Shown piece after piece: positions 5,263-6,661 of a stretch of DNA of 6,661 bases. Location: positions 1-6,661 of the forward strand of contig JACPMS010000035.1 in the NCBI GenBank assembly GCA_016185875.1. Direction: 5' to 3'. Numbering within the stretch: the stretch's first letter is position 1; each line of letters starts with the position of its first letter. Made by a program: the position numbers and the translations under genes. This stretch comes from Candidatus Woesearchaeota archaeon. Its GTDB lineage: Archaea; Nanobdellota; Nanobdellia; Woesearchaeales; GW2011-AR4. The notes beneath the pieces were generated by a model. That model saw nothing but the letters and a program-made list of their open reading frames with translations. It did not search any database and was not told the DNA's origin.

Positions 5263-5275
5263 CCCGCCAGGCGGG
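5263..5275. repeat. GC palindrome CCCGCCAGGCGGG
   Basis: CCCGCC and GGCGGG are separated by one A. It is the most GC-rich spot in the gap and could be a dispersed repeat unit or the stem of a terminator. Confidence 0.45.
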
Positions 5276-5309
5276 CCACAGCCGCCTATTCTGCCATTAA
5301 ACTATTGCC

Positions 5310-5376
5310 GGATTTAAATCTTAATGTATAGGGTCATGACATATGTCACGGTCTTGCACAGGATTTAAATCTTAAT
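5310..5376 (+). promoter_or_regulatory. paired 16-bp repeats with GATTTAAATC palindromes, operator candidate
   Basis: GGATTTAAATCTTAAT occurs identically at 5310-5325 and 5361-5376, 51 bp apart (about five helical turns, so both copies face the same side of DNA). Each contains the 10-bp palindrome GATTTAAATC, fitting a dimeric regulator. The second copy ends 4 bp before the TATA box at 5381, covering the position of the BRE. Confidence 0.5.
5337..5348. promoter_or_regulatory. 12-bp palindrome between the paired repeats
   Basis: TGACATATGTCA is a perfect palindrome and overlaps GTCATGAC (5333-5340), another palindrome. Its centre lies 27 and 24 bp from the centres of the flanking GATTTAAATC sites. 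It may bind a second dimeric regulator or be part of the same array. Confidence 0.4.
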
Positions 5377-5380
5377 AAAA

Positions 5381-5388
5381 TTTATAAA
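5381..5388 (+). promoter_or_regulatory. TATA box of the candidate ncRNA
   Basis: TTTATAAA is centred at 5384.5, so the usual archaeal distance of 25-27 bp predicts a start at about 5410-5411, the first base of the ncRNA terminal stem. No gene starts near this point, so it must drive an RNA or a very long leader. Confidence 0.6.
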
Positions 5389-5410
5389 CGTTAAGCTATA
5401 TCGCTTATAA

Positions 5411-5503
5411 GCTTTTTGAGGCAACCTGGGAGGCGATGCATACTTCGGTGTGTGTTGCTTACAAGAATCTTCGGATTCCAAAATCCAGGCCTAGGCAAAA
5501 AGC
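5411..5503 (+). ncRNA. candidate structured ncRNA, three-way junction with two UUCG hairpins
   Basis: The ends pair perfectly: GCTTTTTG (5411-5418) with CAAAAAGC (5496-5503). The stem continues as AGG (5419-5421) with CCT (5490-5492) and CCTGG (5425-5429) with CCAGG (5485-5489), separated by bulges CAA and AGG. Inside are two hairpins, both capped by the stable UUCG loop. One has an 11-bp helix counting G-U pairs (GCGATGCATAC 5433-5443 with GTGTGTGTTGC 5448-5458). The other has a 5-bp helix (GAATC 5465-5469 with GATTC 5474-5478). The 5' end coincides with the start predicted from the TATA box, and a T-run follows. No open frame of note covers it. It lacks the conserved features of tRNA, 5S rRNA, SRP RNA, RNase P RNA, C/D and H/ACA guides. 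It could instead be a leader element of the ribosomal operon 249 bp downstream, though rps13 has its own promoter. Confidence 0.6.
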
Positions 5504-5525
5504 AAAAAAGAGCAACCTTTTTAAA
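5504..5525 (+). terminator. terminator after the candidate ncRNA
   Basis: A-rich AAAAAG (5505-5510) can pair with CTTTTT (5517-5522) across a 6-nt loop, and the T-run itself suits archaeal termination. It starts directly after the ncRNA terminal stem. Confidence 0.45.
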
Positions 5526-5579
5526 TAGCTGTAACATCCCTTTTTCAACAGCCCGAGTTCGACAAGAGCGTTTTTAGGG

Positions 5580-5600
5580 TTAGCGAATATTTTTCGTTAA
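5580..5600. repeat. 8-bp hairpin between the ncRNA and rps13
   Basis: TTAGCGAA (5580-5587) and TTCGTTAA (5593-5600) pair with one G-U and a 5-nt loop. No function is evident. Confidence 0.4.
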
Positions 5601-5612
5601 TTATCCTACATT

Positions 5613-5710
5613 CTCGGTGCTATTTTTATCCGTAATGTAATAAATTGGCGAGGCGGAGCGATATGACGAAAAAGCGACGCCGAGCACAAGATTTTGTCGC
5701 GAAGCGACGG
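5613..5710. repeat. GC-rich structured block before the rps13 promoter
   Basis: CTCGGTG (5613-5619) pairs with CGCCGAG (5678-5684) over 7 bp with one G-U. Alternatively GGCG (5647-5650) pairs with CGCC (5678-5681). AAGCGACG is repeated at 5672-5679 and 5702-5709, exactly 30 bp apart, and the second copy forms the hairpin GTCGC-GAA-GCGAC (5696-5708). The GCGA-rich wording differs from the surrounding AT-rich DNA, suggesting a dispersed repeat or a protein-binding region. Confidence 0.4.
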
Positions 5711-5720
5711 ATTGAAAATA

Positions 5721-5728
5721 TTATATAA
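5721..5728 (+). promoter_or_regulatory. TATA box of the rps13 operon
   Basis: TTATATAA is centred 27.5 bp before the rps13 ATG, so the ribosomal operon mRNA should begin at or 1-2 nt before the start codon. This argues against a long structured leader for rps13. Confidence 0.7.
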
Positions 5729-5751
5729 AGACTTAAAACAAACAATCAAAA

Positions 5752-6237
5752 ATGCCAGAAGAGCAAAAGCAGGAACTGAAGTATTTTGTAAGGATTGCAA
5801 ACACGGATTTGGATGGGAATAAGCCTATTGCGCATGCCTTGACAAAAATAAAAGGCATTAGTTTCATGTTTTCCAATGTGGTATTGGGAGTTGCAGGCAT
5901 TGAAAAAGCAAAAAAGACGGGCTACTTGACGGATAACGAAGCGGCAAGGATTGATGGCGTCCTAAAAGAGCCTTCAAAATTCAATATTCCATCGTGGCTA
6001 TTCAACAGGAAAAGGGATCCTGAAGACAACATAGACAGGCACCTGACTGGCTCAATTCTAGCTTTCACTCATGACAACGACATAAAGATGATGAAAAAGA
6101 TAAAGTCTTACAAGGGGATAAGGCATTCCCTTGGATTGCCTGTCAGGGGCCAAAGGACGAAATCAAACTTCAGGAAAAACAAGGGAAAGGTTATGGGAGT
6201 AAAGAAAAAGGAAGGTACAAAGGCAGGAAAAGTGTAG
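5752..6237 (+). CDS. rps13: 30S ribosomal protein uS13
   Basis: This 161-residue archaeal-type S13 sits in the head of the small subunit, contacting the P-site tRNA and 16S rRNA. The N-terminal YFVRIANTDLDGNKPIAHAL (11-30) and TKIKGISFMFSNVVLGVAGI (31-50) form the family start, where the archaeal helix-turn-helix region is normally found. The C-terminal GIRHSLGLPVRGQRTKSN (122-139) is the diagnostic RNA-binding segment, followed by a basic tail of about 25 residues. The length suits archaeal S13 (about 150-170), longer than the bacterial protein. The start is supported by a TATA box 27.5 bp upstream, predicting leaderless translation. It is the first gene of the operon and is followed 6 bp later by rps4, the standard archaeal order. 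Confidence 0.97.
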   Translation: MPEEQKQELKYFVRIANTDLDGNKPIAHALTKIKGISFMFSNVVLGVAGIEKAKKTGYLTDNEAARIDGVLKEPSKFNIPSWLFNRKRDPEDNIDRHLTGSILAFTHDNDIKMMKKIKSYKGIRHSLGLPVRGQRTKSNFRKNKGKVMGVKKKEGTKAGKV

Positions 6238-6243
6238 GCAAAA

Positions 6244-6661
6244 ATGGGAGATCCAAAAAAACAAAGAAAGAAATTTTCAAAGCCGAGCCATCCATGGCAG
6301 AAAGAAAGGATAGATGCAGAAAAGGGAATACTAAAGCAGTACGGGCTTAGAAGAAAGTACGAAGTCTGGAAAATGGACTCTATGCTGAAAAAAGTTCTTC
6401 ACAGGGCAAAAACCATTATTGGCGAAAGAACTTCGCAGTCAGAACTGGAAGAGAAGCAGTTGCTAGGCAGGCTGTGCTTGCTGGGCTTGTTAAAAAAAAA
6501 CTCAAAAGTTGAGGATGTTTTAAACCTTAAATTAAAAGATATTTTGGAAAGAAGGCTTCAGACTTTGGTTTGCAGGAGAAACATGGCAAAGACAATGCTT
6601 CAGGCAAGGCAGTTCATCACGCATGAATGCATAGCCATAGGCTCGAAGAAGATAACAACCC
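6244..6661 (+). CDS. rps4: 30S ribosomal protein uS4 (3' end beyond the window)
   Basis: The frame is open from the ATG at 6244 to the window edge, 139 codons, so about three quarters of a typical archaeal S4 is visible. MGDPKKQRKKFSKPSHPW is the family N-terminus, and YGLRRKYEVWKM (33-44) matches archaeal S4. ILERRLQTLVCRRNMAKTML (about 101-120) and the following QARQFITHECIAIGSKKIT form the S4 RNA-binding domain. HEC stands where HGH is usual (QLIVHGHIAV in most relatives), a small oddity. S4 binds 16S rRNA early in assembly. It follows rps13 by 6 bp with no strong Shine-Dalgarno site; uS11 and RNA polymerase subunit D would be expected next (inference). Confidence 0.95.
   Translation, partial: MGDPKKQRKKFSKPSHPWQKERIDAEKGILKQYGLRRKYEVWKMDSMLKKVLHRAKTIIGERTSQSELEEKQLLGRLCLLGLLKKNSKVEDVLNLKLKDILERRLQTLVCRRNMAKTMLQARQFITHECIAIGSKKITT

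Noticed and set aside
5411..5503. Candidate ncRNA as a tRNA or 5S rRNA
   Set aside because: There is no anticodon arm or true T-loop for a tRNA, and none of the conserved 5S loop sequences, and it is too short for 5S.
5606..5800. Minus-strand 64-residue open frame
   Set aside because: It covers the start of rps13 and its promoter on the other strand; its hydrophobic look comes from antisense AT-rich sequence.

Overview
The window looks like archaeal chromosome, most likely from a small-genome DPANN-type lineage (Woesearchaeota, Pacearchaeota or a relative; this is inference from protein style). The evidence for Archaea is direct: a Sec61-beta preprotein translocase subunit, a NAC protein with a C-terminal UBA domain, archaeal-type uS13 followed by uS4, a THUMP-domain RNA methyltransferase, an Fcf1-like PIN protein and an archaeal-looking RNase P RNA. 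The DNA is AT-rich and TATA boxes of the TTTATAAA type are easy to see.

Layout. Positions 1-51 are an edge with no assignable gene. A PIN-domain nuclease (52-450, minus) is divergent from a 60-residue basic protein (537-719). A THUMP/methyltransferase gene (777-1904) and a two-helix membrane protein (1937-2215) follow. Next is the RNase P RNA gene (2245-2602), with its own TATA box, then a three-gene cluster: secG/Sec61-beta (2644-2820, a 58-residue gene), nac (2825-3166) and an unrecognised helical protein (3182-3652). This cluster belongs to protein secretion and nascent-chain handling. Positions 3653-4194 hold no confident gene, but the minus strand carries a small coding unit (3785-3960) that reads through only if one TG dinucleotide is removed from a (TG)4 run; it has a good TATA box and codon use unlike its neighbours. 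A four-helix membrane protein (4195-4710) converges on msrB (4712-5107, minus) with a 1-bp gap. The window ends with the start of a ribosomal operon, rps13 (5752-6237) and rps4 (6244 to the edge).

The most interesting part is the 644-bp gap between msrB and rps13. It holds GC-rich hairpins next to msrB, then two identical 16-bp repeats, each with the palindrome GATTTAAATC, on either side of a 12-bp palindrome TGACATATGTCA. Next come a perfect TATA box (5381-5388) and, starting 26 bp from its centre, a 93-nt segment that folds into a compact three-way junction with two UUCG-capped hairpins closed by an 8-bp terminal stem (5411-5503). A T-rich stop follows. I do not recognise this RNA and propose it as a new structured ncRNA gene with its own operator region. 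Another structured GC-rich block lies between it and the rps13 promoter.

A second theme is promoter geometry. For PIN, the 60-residue protein, the THUMP methyltransferase and rps13, the TATA centre lies 26-28 bp upstream of the ATG, which predicts leaderless mRNAs. The same distance places the RNase P RNA 5' end at its P1 helix.
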